In this document: piece by piece, positions 42,163 to 50,487 of the stretch
Layout: the number at the start of each line of letters is the position of its first letter
Position numbering within the stretch: the stretch's first letter is position 1
Source of the DNA: Sphingopyxis sp. OPL5
GTDB taxonomy: Bacteria > Pseudomonadota > Alphaproteobacteria > Sphingomonadales > Sphingomonadaceae
Direction of reading: 5' to 3'
Length of the DNA: 64,000 bases
NCBI RefSeq assembly: GCF_003797775.2
Contig: NZ_CP060725.1
Location: forward strand, 1,854,001-1,918,000
Notes under the pieces: generated by a model
Told to the model about the DNA's origin: nothing
The model's database searches: none
The model's input: the letters and a program-made list of their open reading frames with translations, nothing else
Translations under genes and position numbers: made by a program

Positions 42163-42950
42163 CCGATGCCTCCAACTTCATCTGGTACGAACTGATGACC
42201 CCCGATCCTGAAGCCGCGAAAGCCTTTTACGACCAGGTCGTCGGCTGGACGCTGTCGACCGGGCACGGCGACAACAGCGATTACGGCTTCATCACCCGCA
42301 GCGACGGCGGAATGAATGGCGGGGTGCTGCGGCTGTCGTCCGACATGGCGGCGCACGGTGCGCATCCCTGTTGGCTGGGCTATCTTCACGCCGCCGACGT
42401 CGATGCCGAAATCGAAGCGATCGAGGCGTCGGGCGGTACGCTGCTGATGCCCGCGCGCGATGTCGAGATGGCGGGCCGGATCGCCATGCTCGCCGATCCG
42501 CAGGGCGCCCCCTTCTATATCATGGCGCCGACCCCGCCGCCGGGGATGGAGGGCATGGAGAGCGACGTCTTTTCGGTCACCGAGGCGCAGCATGTGCGGT
42601 GGAACGAACTGGCGACGAACGATCCCGACGGCGCCATCGCCTTTTACACCCGCCACTTCGGCTGGGGACAGGAGGGCGAAATGGATATGGGCGAGATGGG
42701 GGCCTATCGCTTCATCCAGCGCGGCGAGGTGGGGCTGGGCGCCGTGATGCCGCTGATGCCCGGCATGCCGGCACCGATGTGGACCTATTACATCGGGGTC
42801 GACGATATCGACCGGGCGCTGGCCGCGGTAAAAGCCCATGGCGGCACGGTGACCAACGAACCGATGGAAATCCCGGGCGGCGAATATGCGATGAACGCAA
42901 TCGACCCGCAGGGTGCCGCCTTTGGGCTGGTCGGACCGCGCAAATCATAA
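42159..42950 (+). CDS. two-domain VOC-family protein
   Basis: The 263-residue protein has two VOC domains: about 6-126 (FIWYELMTPDPEAAKAFYDQ ... GAPFYIMAP) and about 143-260 (VRWNELATNDPDGAIAFYTR ... GAAFGLVGP). Each half contains a full domain, so a single chain can form the metal site that single-domain VOC proteins build by dimerisation. A Met-rich linker (GMEGMES; MDMGEMG) joins strands. Coupled to DUF899 by ATGA overlap. Confidence 0.88.
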   Translation: MTDASNFIWYELMTPDPEAAKAFYDQVVGWTLSTGHGDNSDYGFITRSDGGMNGGVLRLSSDMAAHGAHPCWLGYLHAADVDAEIEAIEASGGTLLMPARDVEMAGRIAMLADPQGAPFYIMAPTPPPGMEGMESDVFSVTEAQHVRWNELATNDPDGAIAFYTRHFGWGQEGEMDMGEMGAYRFIQRGEVGLGAVMPLMPGMPAPMWTYYIGVDDIDRALAAVKAHGGTVTNEPMEIPGGEYAMNAIDPQGAAFGLVGPRKS

Positions 42951-42955
42951 ACGGC

Positions 42956-42971
42956 CTCCCCTGAAGGGGAG
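42956..42971. repeat. R5 short palindrome CTCCCCTGAAGGGGAG
   Basis: CTCCCCT / AGGGGAG with a GA loop, six bases after the two-domain VOC stop. The same palindrome is found at 6847-6862 (loop TC) and 9800-9815. It may act as a small transcript-end hairpin. Confidence 0.6.
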
Positions 42972-42997
42972 CAAGCAAGAGGAAGAGGAGAGAGGTG

Positions 42998-43417
42998 ATG
43001 ACGAATCCCGACCAGAGCCCCACCAGCGGGCTGACCCCGCATATCGCGATCGCCGACAAGCGTGCGAGCGAAGCGATCGATTTCTATGCGAAGGCGTTCG
43101 GCGCGACCGAGCGGATGCGCATGCCGGCACAGGATGGCGTGCGATTGATGCACGCGCACCTGCTGGTCAACGGCGCTTCGCTGATGATGCACGATGATTT
43201 CCCCGAATATAGCGGCGGGCCGATGGCCCCGCCCACGGGGGTGACGATGCACCTGCACGTCGACGACACCGACGCCTGGTACCATCGCGCGATCGCGGCG
43301 GGCGCGACGTCGCAACTCGAACCGCATGATGCTTTCTGGGGGGACCGTTATGCCCAGGTGAAGGATCCGTTCGGACACCTGTGGTCGATTGGGGCACCCA
43401 TCAAAGGAGAGAAATGA
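42998..43417 (+). CDS. VOC-family protein, PhnB-like
   Basis: The 139-residue protein starts GLTPHIAIADKRASEAIDFY and ends YAQVKDPFGHLWSIGAP, the pattern of PhnB/glyoxalase-like VOC proteins. ATG 42998 follows GAGGAGAGAGG; GTG 42995 is also in frame. The stop overlaps the next start (ATGA). Confidence 0.86.
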   Translation: MTNPDQSPTSGLTPHIAIADKRASEAIDFYAKAFGATERMRMPAQDGVRLMHAHLLVNGASLMMHDDFPEYSGGPMAPPTGVTMHLHVDDTDAWYHRAIAAGATSQLEPHDAFWGDRYAQVKDPFGHLWSIGAPIKGEK

Positions 43418-43914
43418 TGTCCAATAAAGCAACCCTGTGCCTGTGGTACGACAAGGATGCCGAGGAGGCGGCGACTTTCTATGCCGCGACCTTCCCCGAC
43501 AGCAAGGTCGGCGGCGTCCACCGTGCGCCTACCGACAACCCGAGCAGCAAGGCAGGCGATGTGTTGACCGTCGATTTCACCGTCCTCGGTTTTCCCTGCA
43601 TCGGCCTGAATGGCGGGCCGGCGTTCAAACATAGCGAAGCCTTTTCCTTCCAGATCCATACCGACACGCAGGAGGAAACCGACCGGCTGTGGAATGCGAT
43701 CGTCGGCAATGGCGGCGCCGAAAGCATGTGCGGCTGGTGCAAGGACAAATGGGGTCTCAACTGGCAGATCACCCCGCGCGTTTTGACCGATGTGATGACG
43801 AGCGGCGACACCGCGGCCGCCAAGCGCGCGTTCGAGGCGATGATGACGATGAAGAAGATCGACGTCGCCACCATCGAAGCCGCGATAAAAGGCGAAGCGG
43901 TTGGCGCGGCGTAG
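43414..43914 (+). CDS. VOC-family protein (3-demethylubiquinone methyltransferase-like, PF06983 type)
   Basis: The 166-residue protein fits the PhnB / 3-dmu-9_3-mt group: CLWYDKDAEEAATFYAATFP, FPCIGLNGGPAFKHSEAFSF and WGLNWQITPRVL. Despite the old family name, these proteins are VOC-fold and not shown to be ubiquinone methyltransferases. ATGATG at 43414 offers two starts. The 3' end overlaps the next gene by 14 bases. Confidence 0.87.
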   Translation: MMSNKATLCLWYDKDAEEAATFYAATFPDSKVGGVHRAPTDNPSSKAGDVLTVDFTVLGFPCIGLNGGPAFKHSEAFSFQIHTDTQEETDRLWNAIVGNGGAESMCGWCKDKWGLNWQITPRVLTDVMTSGDTAAAKRAFEAMMTMKKIDVATIEAAIKGEAVGAA

Positions 43915-44353
43915 CCCCGCGCTCTTCGCCTGGCTGCTCTGCGGGACGCTCGACATCGTCTATGCGGCGGTGTCGAGCGTGGTGCAGGGCGGCACCGTCT
44001 CGTCGATGCTGCACGCCGTCGCCAGCGGGCCGTTCGGTGACGACGCGCGCGCATGGGGGATCGGCGGCGATATCGCGGGACTTGCGACCCATTACGCAAT
44101 CATGGGGGCAATGGTCGCGACGTGGTTCTTCGTCGCGCGGCGCTGGACGGCGCTGACGACATGGCCGTGGTGGCTCACCGGCACGATCTATGGCCTGATC
44201 CTCTACGTCATCATGAACGGAATCGTGCTGCCGCTGCGCTTCGGATCGCCCTTCCCGCCGAACGACCTCGTCAAGGGCGCGATCGCGCTCTTCCCGCATA
44301 TTTTCTTCGTTGGCTGGCCGCTCGCCTGGCTGACCCGCAAGGATGCTCGCTGA
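43901..44353 (+). CDS. small multi-pass membrane protein, hypothetical
   Basis: The frame opens with TTG 43901 inside the end of the previous gene and gives 150 residues with four hydrophobic helices (about 7-28, 58-79, 87-108, 124-143). An AAGGCGA sequence precedes the TTG. The overlap at both ends (14 bases upstream, TGATG downstream) indicates a true coupled gene. No named family recognised. Confidence 0.72.
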   Translation: MARRSPALFAWLLCGTLDIVYAAVSSVVQGGTVSSMLHAVASGPFGDDARAWGIGGDIAGLATHYAIMGAMVATWFFVARRWTALTTWPWWLTGTIYGLILYVIMNGIVLPLRFGSPFPPNDLVKGAIALFPHIFFVGWPLAWLTRKDAR

Positions 44354-45006
44354 TGCTCATTTTCTATGGCCACCCTTTCTCCTCCTACAGCTGGAAGGCG
44401 CAGATCGCGCTGTATGAGAAGGGCATCGATTTTGCCTATCGCTCGGTCGATCCCGAATTTCCCGAGCATGGCCCGGAACTGCGGGCCTATTGGCCGATCG
44501 GCAAATTCCCGCTGATCGTCCACGACGGCCGGCCCATATTCGAGGCGTCGATCATCATCGAATATCTCGACCATCTGGTGCCCGAACCACAGCTGATCCC
44601 TGCGGATTTCGAAGCCGCGCTGAAGGTCCGGCTGCTCGACCGCATCTTCGACAACCATGTTATGGGCCAGATGCAGGAGGTGGTGAACGACGCGATCCGT
44701 GGCCCCGACGGCCATGTGCCATCGATCGTCGATGCCGCGAAGGCGAAACTCGACACCATCTATGCCTGGCTCGACAAGGAATTGGCGGGCGGCGGCTGGG
44801 CGACACCCGATGGCTTCACCCTCGCCGATTGCGCCGCGGCGCCGTCGCTCTTCTACGCCGACTGGGTGCATCCGATCCCCGCGGCCTATGAGAATCTGCG
44901 CGCCTATCGCGCCCGCCTGCTCGCGCACCCCTCGGTCTCGCGCGCGGTCGATGGCGGACGGCCCTATCGCCATTATTTCCCGCTCGGCGCCCCCGACCGC
45001 GATTAA
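44353..45006 (+). CDS. glutathione S-transferase-family protein
   Basis: The 217-residue protein has a canonical GST N-terminus (IFYGHPFSSYSWKAQIALYE) with candidate catalytic Ser/Tyr near residues 10-12, the glutathione-site block GKFPLIVHDGRPIFEASIII and a C-terminal FTLADCAAAPSLFY capping box. It is distinct from the tandem pair upstream. It ends the long cluster; the following gene is preceded by a 110-base gap and looks like a separate unit. Confidence 0.9.
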   Translation: MLIFYGHPFSSYSWKAQIALYEKGIDFAYRSVDPEFPEHGPELRAYWPIGKFPLIVHDGRPIFEASIIIEYLDHLVPEPQLIPADFEAALKVRLLDRIFDNHVMGQMQEVVNDAIRGPDGHVPSIVDAAKAKLDTIYAWLDKELAGGGWATPDGFTLADCAAAPSLFYADWVHPIPAAYENLRAYRARLLAHPSVSRAVDGGRPYRHYFPLGAPDRD

Positions 45007-45116
45007 CCTCTCGCGGCGCACTGTCCCGAAACGGTACGGCAAGGCCCATAGGGTTAACGGGGCGCTGACATTGCCGCTTTGCCATTTGGCAAGCGCCCGC
45101 GCGCGAAAGCGGTGGC

Positions 45117-45887
45117 ATGGTTCTGCCATCCGCCCTTGTCCGCACGCTGATCGTCGCCTGCCTCGCGGCGGTGCTGGCGTTCGCGCCGGCGCAGGCGCAG
45201 CAGGTCGTGATCACCACGACGGTCACCTGGACCTATACGACGAGCGACGATGACGGGGATGTCCTCGACGAGGATGCCGCACTGCTCGACGACGAGGCCG
45301 TCGCGAGCGATGCGGATCTGGGGGCGACGCGGCGCTATGCCCCATCGAGCCAACTCGCGGCGCTCGGCCGGGCGAAGGCGGTCTATGGCCCCTTCTCGGT
45401 GATCGACGCGACGACCGTCCGCATGGCGGGCGATGTCGATGGCGCGACGCCGCGCCAGTTCGCGGCGATGCTCGCGGCCTATCCGACGCTCAAGCGGATC
45501 GAGATGGTCGATTGCCCCGGCAGCCTCGACGAAGCCGCGAACCTGATCCTCGCCCGCGCGATCCGCCGTCAGGGCATGGAGACGGTGGTGCCCGCAGGCG
45601 GGTCGGTGCGATCGGGCGCGGTCGAATTGTGGATGGCGGGGGTCCGGCGCAGCGCCGCCCCCGATGCCGAATTCGGGGTGCACAGCTGGGCCGACGAATA
45701 TGGCCGCGAGGCGCGCGACTATCCCGCCAGCGACCCGGTGCACGCCGAATATCTGAGTTATTATCGCGAAATGGGACTCGACGACGCCAAGGCGCACGCC
45801 TTTTACGCGATGACCAACGCGACGCCGTTCGACGATGTGACCTACCTGACGCGCGACGACATGGCGCGCTACGTCACCCTCAACTGA
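45117..45887 (+). CDS. periplasmic ClpP-like protein (COG3904-type), hypothetical
   Basis: The 256-residue protein has a signal peptide ending FAPAQA, an acidic low-complexity segment (DDDGDVLDEDAALLDDEA) and a ClpP/crotonase-like region: MVDCPGSLDEAANLILARAI, a GSVRSGAVELWMAG block where the catalytic Ser would lie, and EFGVHSWADE with the His. This resembles predicted periplasmic proteins of the ClpP fold. Whether the catalytic triad is complete is unclear. Co-directional with its neighbours but with its own 110-base leader. Confidence 0.62.
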   Translation: MVLPSALVRTLIVACLAAVLAFAPAQAQQVVITTTVTWTYTTSDDDGDVLDEDAALLDDEAVASDADLGATRRYAPSSQLAALGRAKAVYGPFSVIDATTVRMAGDVDGATPRQFAAMLAAYPTLKRIEMVDCPGSLDEAANLILARAIRRQGMETVVPAGGSVRSGAVELWMAGVRRSAAPDAEFGVHSWADEYGREARDYPASDPVHAEYLSYYREMGLDDAKAHAFYAMTNATPFDDVTYLTRDDMARYVTLN

Positions 45888-45930
45888 TCTAGCCTTGTAA
45901 CACGCTGGCGGCTACCCCACATCGCGGGGC

Positions 45931-46269
45931 ATGGCAAAGCGCAGCCTTTACCAGCGATTGCGGTCGACCGCGCAGGTACGCCTCGCCTTGTTCCTGCTCG
46001 GCTGCCTGCTGATGCTGCTCGCGCCTTTGCTCGGCCCGCTGCCCGGGCCCGGCTTCATCATCCTCTTCCCGCTCGGCCTCGCGCTCGCGCTGCAGAACAG
46101 CGCCTGGGCGAAACGCATCTATGTGCGGTTCAAGCGGCGGCACCCGCGCTATGCCGGCTGGACCGATCGCATCATGCGGCGGGCGAGCGCGGCGCGGCGG
46201 CGCGAGCGCGGGATGCTTTCGGGAAGCATCGACACCAATGCCGCCGATCGCCGTCCCAATGGCGATTGA
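45931..46269 (+). CDS. PGPGW-family membrane protein
   Basis: The 112-residue protein has one long hydrophobic region (about 18-58) containing GPLPGPGFIILFPLGLALAL, the PGPGW family pattern of small membrane proteins, and a very basic C-terminal tail. Function unknown. It lies between the ClpP-like gene and rpmH. Confidence 0.75.
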   Translation: MAKRSLYQRLRSTAQVRLALFLLGCLLMLLAPLLGPLPGPGFIILFPLGLALALQNSAWAKRIYVRFKRRHPRYAGWTDRIMRRASAARRRERGMLSGSIDTNAADRRPNGD

Positions 46270-46397
46270 TCGGCAAATGCGTTCGGGGACAATTGACTTT
46301 CGCCCGAATCCTGCTTATTCGCGCCCCCATCAGTGGCCGCCCACGTTTGGCGGCCCTTTTCTGTTAAAGCCTTTGACGAGAATTAGGGACAACCGCG

Positions 46398-46532
46398 ATG
46401 AAGCGTACCTTTCAACCGAGCAACCTCGTGCGCGCCCGTCGCCACGGTTTCCGCGCGCGCAAGGCGACGGTTGGCGGCCGCAAGATTCTCGCCAACCGCC
46501 GCGCCCAGGGCCGCAAGAAGCTGTCGGCCTAA
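46398..46532 (+). CDS. rpmH: 50S ribosomal protein L34
   Basis: A 44-residue ORF encodes L34: it starts [20 protein letters not shown] and ends AQGRKKLSA. Every conserved position is present. It is followed by rnpA after 26 bases, the universal bacterial order. About 130 bases upstream are free for the promoter. Confidence 0.97.
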   Translation: MKRTFQPSNLVRARRHGFRARKATVGGRKILANRRAQGRKKLSA

Positions 46533-46558
46533 TCGCCGACGCTGCGCCAGCCACGCTG

Positions 46559-46897
46559 GTGCGAACCTTAAGTAAACGCAGCGAATTCCTGGCCGCCAAC
46601 CGCGGCCTTCGCTTTCCTATGCCCGGATTCGTCCTGCTCGTGTTTCCGCGCGGCGACGAAGATGCCGGCATCGGCATCGGCTATACCGTCAGCAAGAAGG
46701 TCGGCAACGCCGTCACCCGCAACCGGATGAAGCGCCGGCTGCGGGCGCTGTGCCGCGCCGCACTGCCCGAATCGGGAATCGCGGGGGCCAATCATGTGCT
46801 GATCGGCCGGCCCGGCGGCAACGACATCGTCTTTGCCGATCTGGACGAGCAACTGACGACCGCACTGGGCCGCGCCGCGAAGAAGCTGGCGAAATGA
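46559..46897 (+). CDS. rnpA: ribonuclease P protein component
   Basis: The 112-residue basic protein carries the RnpA signature RNRMKRRLRALC (about 61-72), preceded by GYTVSKKVGNAV. It assists the RNase P RNA in tRNA 5' processing. The likely start is GTG 46559 (VRTLSKRSEFLAANRG); the frame continues upstream through rpmH in another frame. Downstream are an R4 palindrome and a 25-bp repeat before yidD. Confidence 0.93.
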   Translation: MRTLSKRSEFLAANRGLRFPMPGFVLLVFPRGDEDAGIGIGYTVSKKVGNAVTRNRMKRRLRALCRAALPESGIAGANHVLIGRPGGNDIVFADLDEQLTTALGRAAKKLAK

Positions 46898-46920
46898 AGC
46901 CTTCGGCTTCCGTTCTTCCC

Positions 46921-46999
46921 CGTCCTCACCCCGGACTTGATCCAGGGTCCCGCTTTTCGACGTTGCTGAGCGGAACCCCGGATCAAGTCCGGGGTCACG
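46921..46999. repeat. R4 palindromic repeat between rnpA and yidD
   Basis: ACCCCGGACTTGATCCAGGG on the left faces CCCCGGATCAAGTCCGGGGT on the right, an inverted pair over about 19 bases with a small loop-side difference. This is a common type of intergenic repeat in alphaproteobacteria. Confidence 0.78.
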
Positions 47000-47017
47000 A
47001 AGAGGAAAAAGCGCGAT

Positions 47018-47042
47018 TCGCGAATGAAGTTGCGCAGTTTTC
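47018..47042 (+). repeat. exact 25-bp direct repeat, copy 2
   Basis: Identical to 25972-25996. It lies 13 bases upstream of the yidD start. In one frame it would also read ANEVAQFS, but no gene using that frame is credible here. Confidence 0.85.
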
Positions 47043-47054
47043 AGGGCTTTCCGC

Positions 47055-47267
47055 ATGATCGCCAAACTACTCATCCTGATCGCGCGCGGCTGGCAACTCG
47101 GCCCGTCGCGAATCCTGCCCCCAACCTGCCGCTATGCCCCGTCGTGCAGCGCCTATGCGATCGATGCGCTGCAGAAATATGGCGCGATCAAGGGTGGCTG
47201 GATCGCGACAAAGCGGCTATTGCGCTGCCATCCTTGGGGCGGCCACGGCTATGACCCCGTACCATAA
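47055..47267 (+). CDS. yidD: membrane protein insertion efficiency factor YidD
   Basis: The 70-residue protein is a typical YidD: WQLGPSRILPPTCRYAPSCS with three conserved cysteines, then HPWGGHGYDPVP. YidD aids YidC-dependent membrane insertion. The order rpmH-rnpA-yidD-yidC is classical. It is separated from rnpA by repeats rather than by overlap. Confidence 0.95.
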   Translation: MIAKLLILIARGWQLGPSRILPPTCRYAPSCSAYAIDALQKYGAIKGGWIATKRLLRCHPWGGHGYDPVP

Positions 47268-47300
47268 TCCCTGATTAGACACGAAGAGAGACCAACCGGC

Positions 47301-49052
47301 GTGGACGACAAGCGTAACTGGATCACGGCATTGTTGCTGTCGGCAGCCATCCTGCTGGGGTGGAACTTCGTCTCCGAGAAATTCTTTCCGACCCCCGACA
47401 AGCCCGATGTGACCAAGACGGTCGCCGGGACGACGGCCGCAGTCGGCCCCGCGACGGCGGACCCCGCCCTGCCGGGCCAGCCTGCTGCCGCTCCGGGCGT
47501 CCCGGCCGCGCCCGCGATGCAGGTGCTGCGCCCGATCGAAACGGTGCTGGCCGAAGGTCAACGCATTCCGATCGAAACGCCGAAGCTGGCGGGGTCGATC
47601 AATCTGGTCGGCGCGCGCATCGACGACATCACGCTGACCAAATATCGCCAGACGATCAAGAAGGATTCGCCGCCGGTGCGCCTGTTCGCGCCCGGCGGCA
47701 CCAAGGCCGCCTATTTCGCCAGCATCGGCTGGTCGGCGCAAGGCGTCGCGGTTCCGGGTCCGACCACCGTCTGGACCGCGAGCGGCACCAGATTGACCCC
47801 GACGACGCCCGTCACACTGAGCTGGAACAACGGCGCCGGGCAGAATTTCCGTATCGAATACAGCGTCGACAAAGATTATCTGATCACCGCCAAACAGACC
47901 ATCGCCAACACCGGCGCGGCGCCGGTGACGGCCAGCAGCTTTGCGCTGATCGATCGCCTCGGCAAGCCGACCGACCCGCATGAGCAGACGAGCTGGACCA
48001 ATCACATCGGCCCGACTGGTTTCGTCGACGACAAGTCGGAATTCGACGTCGACTACAAGGATATCGATAAGGGCGAAGCGTTTAAATATGGGTCGGCCGC
48101 GTGGCTGGGCTTTACCGACAAATATTGGCTCGCCGCAGTCATTCCAGCCAAGGGCGAACGTGTCACCGCGTCGCTCGCCGCGACCGCCGCAGACAATTAC
48201 CGGGCCCTTTTTGCGCGCCCCTATACGCAGATCGCTCCCGGCAAGCAGAGCAGCACGACCAGCCGGATCTTCGCCGGTGCGAAGGAAGTGAGCGTGCTCG
48301 AGAATTATACCGACAAGGAGGGGATTACCCGCCTGTCGCATGCGATCGACTGGGGCTGGTTCGATTTCTTCGAAATCCCGATCTTCAAACTGCTCGACTG
48401 GCTGTTCAAGCAGGTTGGCAATTTCGGCGTCGCGATCATGGCGCTGACGCTGATCATCCGCCTGCTGATGTTCCCGATCGCACAGCGGCAATTCCATTCG
48501 ATGGCGCAGATGCGCCTGGTACAGCCGAAAATGAAGGCGCTGCAGGAAAAACATAAGGACGACAAGCAGAAGCAGCAGCAGGAGCTGATGAAGCTCTATA
48601 AGGACGAAAAGATCAATCCGCTCGCGGGCTGCCTGCCGATCGTCATCCAGATCCCGATTTTCTACGCACTGTACAAGGTGCTGATGCTGACGATCGAAAT
48701 GCGTCACCAGCCCTTTGTGCTGTGGATCAAGGATCTGTCGGCCCCCGACCCGGCGCATATCCTGAATCTGTTCGGCCTGTTGCCCTTCACCCCGCCGTCG
48801 CTGCTGAGCATCGGTGTGCTGGCGGTGATCCTGGGTATCACCATGTGGCTGCAGTTCCGCCTGAACCCCGCCCCGGCCGACCCGGTACAGGCGCAGGTGT
48901 TCAAGATCATGCCGTGGATGTTCATGTTCATCATGGCGCCGTTCGCGGCGGGCCTGTTGGTCTACTGGATCACCAACAACATCCTGTCGATCGCGCAGCA
49001 GCAATATATGTACAGCAAGTTCCCGGCGCTGAGGACGGCGGTCGCGAAGTGA
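47301..49052 (+). CDS. yidC: membrane protein insertase YidC
   Basis: The 583-residue insertase has an N-terminal helix (WITALLLSAAILLGWNFV, about 6-23), a large periplasmic beta domain (about 60-350) and the C-terminal five-helix core (about 355-575; FQLVGNFGVAIM-like region, LIIRLLMFPIAQRQFHSMAQ, GCLPIVIQIPIFYALYKVLM). GTG 47301 is the start. Its TGA overlaps the engB GTG by four bases (GTGA). Confidence 0.97.
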   Translation: MDDKRNWITALLLSAAILLGWNFVSEKFFPTPDKPDVTKTVAGTTAAVGPATADPALPGQPAAAPGVPAAPAMQVLRPIETVLAEGQRIPIETPKLAGSINLVGARIDDITLTKYRQTIKKDSPPVRLFAPGGTKAAYFASIGWSAQGVAVPGPTTVWTASGTRLTPTTPVTLSWNNGAGQNFRIEYSVDKDYLITAKQTIANTGAAPVTASSFALIDRLGKPTDPHEQTSWTNHIGPTGFVDDKSEFDVDYKDIDKGEAFKYGSAAWLGFTDKYWLAAVIPAKGERVTASLAATAADNYRALFARPYTQIAPGKQSSTTSRIFAGAKEVSVLENYTDKEGITRLSHAIDWGWFDFFEIPIFKLLDWLFKQVGNFGVAIMALTLIIRLLMFPIAQRQFHSMAQMRLVQPKMKALQEKHKDDKQKQQQELMKLYKDEKINPLAGCLPIVIQIPIFYALYKVLMLTIEMRHQPFVLWIKDLSAPDPAHILNLFGLLPFTPPSLLSIGVLAVILGITMWLQFRLNPAPADPVQAQVFKIMPWMFMFIMAPFAAGLLVYWITNNILSIAQQQYMYSKFPALRTAVAK

Positions 49053-49708
49053 GCGACGAGCAGCCCGCACCCGGGGTCGATCCCGAGCGCCCCGAGCGTG
49101 CGCGCAAGCTGTTCTCGGGGCCGATCGCCTTTTTGAAATCGGCGCCGGCGCTCGAACATCTGCCCGCGCCGTCGATGCCCGAGATCGCCTTTGCCGGCCG
49201 CTCGAACGTCGGCAAATCGTCGCTGCTCAACGCGCTGACCAACCGCAACAATCTGGCGCGCACCTCGGTAACGCCGGGGCGGACACAGGAACTCAACTAT
49301 TTCGACGTCGGCGAGCCGCTGATTTTCCGGCTGGTCGATATGCCCGGCTATGGCTTTGCCAAGGCGCCGAAGGATGTCGTCAAGAAATGGCGTTTCCTGA
49401 TCAACGACTATCTTCGCGGGCGCGCGGTGCTGAAACGCACGCTGGTGCTGATCGACAGCCGCCACGGGATCAAGGAGGTCGACCGCGACGTGCTCGAGAT
49501 GCTCGACACCGCGGCGGTGAGCTACCGGATCGTGCTCACCAAGGCCGACAAGGTGAAGGCGACCGAACTCGCCGCGGTGTTGGCGGCGACCGAGGTTGAG
49601 GCGCGCAAGCATCCGGCGGCGCACCCGCAAGTGATCGTGACGAGCAGCGAAAAGGGCATGGGCATCGCCGAGCTGCGCACCGCGGTGCTGGAGGCGGTGG
49701 AGGTTTGA
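49049..49708 (+). CDS. engB: ribosome biogenesis GTPase EngB/YsxC
   Basis: The 219-residue GTPase has G1 GRSNVGKSSL (about 50-59), G2 TPGRT, G3 DMPGYG, G4 TKAD and G5 SSEK. EngB (YihA/YsxC) acts in 50S subunit assembly and is essential in many bacteria. Start GTG 49049 overlaps the yidC stop, so translation is coupled. A DNA segment rich in GAG/AGG follows and precedes the GST gene. Confidence 0.95.
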   Translation: MSDEQPAPGVDPERPERARKLFSGPIAFLKSAPALEHLPAPSMPEIAFAGRSNVGKSSLLNALTNRNNLARTSVTPGRTQELNYFDVGEPLIFRLVDMPGYGFAKAPKDVVKKWRFLINDYLRGRAVLKRTLVLIDSRHGIKEVDRDVLEMLDTAAVSYRIVLTKADKVKATELAAVLAATEVEARKHPAAHPQVIVTSSEKGMGIAELRTAVLEAVEV

Positions 49709-49753
49709 CTTTCGCTCCACTCCCCTTGAGGGAGAGGAAAAGAGGGAGACCCC

Positions 49754-50425
49754 ATGAAACTGTTCATCGGCAATAAGGCCTATTCGAGCTGGAGCCTGCG
49801 CGGCTGGCTGGCGGCCAAGCATAGCGGGCTGCCGTTCGAAGAAGTCACCGTCCCGCTGTACGACGAGGATTGGTCGAACCGGCGCGAGGGCGACGAGTTC
49901 GCGCCGTCGGGAGGCAAGGTGCCGATCCTGTGGGACGGCGAGGATATCGTCGTCTGGGACAGCCTGGCGATCGTCGATTATCTCGACGAAAAGACCGGCG
50001 GCGAGCGCGGCTATTGGCCGACCGATATCGCGGCGCGCGCGATGGCGCGGTCGATGGCGGCCGAGATGCATTCGAGCTTCGCCGCGCTGCGCCGCAACCA
50101 CAGCATGAATATCCGCCGTATCTATCCGGCGGGTGACCTGCTGCCCGAGGTGCAGGCCGATGTGGTCCGCATCATCCAGATCTGGGCTGAAGCGCGCGCG
50201 CGTTTCGGTGGCGAAGGGGACTTTCTGTTCGGCGATTGGTCGGCGGCGGACATGATGTTCGCGCCGGTGGTGACGCGCTTCATCACTTATTCGATCCCGC
50301 TGCCGCGCTTTGCCCTGCCCTATTGCCAGGCGGTGATCAGCCATCCGCACATGCAGGAATGGATCGGCGGCGCGCAGGCCGAGGATTGGGTGATCGAGAA
50401 GTTCGAAGGGCCGGCGGAGGGCTGA
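49754..50425 (+). CDS. glutathione S-transferase-family protein
   Basis: The 223-residue GST starts KLFIGNKAYSSWSLRGWLAA with candidate catalytic Ser/Tyr, then GGKVPILWDGEDIVVWDSLA in the glutathione site, and FLFGDWSAADMMFAPVVTRF in the C-terminal domain. The GNKxYSSWSLRxW signature marks a common alphaproteobacterial GST clade. It is separate from the GST cluster at 38-45 kb. GAGACCCC precedes the ATG. Confidence 0.9.
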   Translation: MKLFIGNKAYSSWSLRGWLAAKHSGLPFEEVTVPLYDEDWSNRREGDEFAPSGGKVPILWDGEDIVVWDSLAIVDYLDEKTGGERGYWPTDIAARAMARSMAAEMHSSFAALRRNHSMNIRRIYPAGDLLPEVQADVVRIIQIWAEARARFGGEGDFLFGDWSAADMMFAPVVTRFITYSIPLPRFALPYCQAVISHPHMQEWIGGAQAEDWVIEKFEGPAEG

Positions 50426-50487
50426 GGTTTCAACGCGATGAACGCGGCGTTCAGCGCAGGGTGCCGGATACGCGGTAGACGCTGTCC

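Noticed and set aside
43414..43914. ubiquinone methyltransferase
   Set aside because: The old family name is misleading; the sequence is a VOC-fold protein without a methyltransferase motif.
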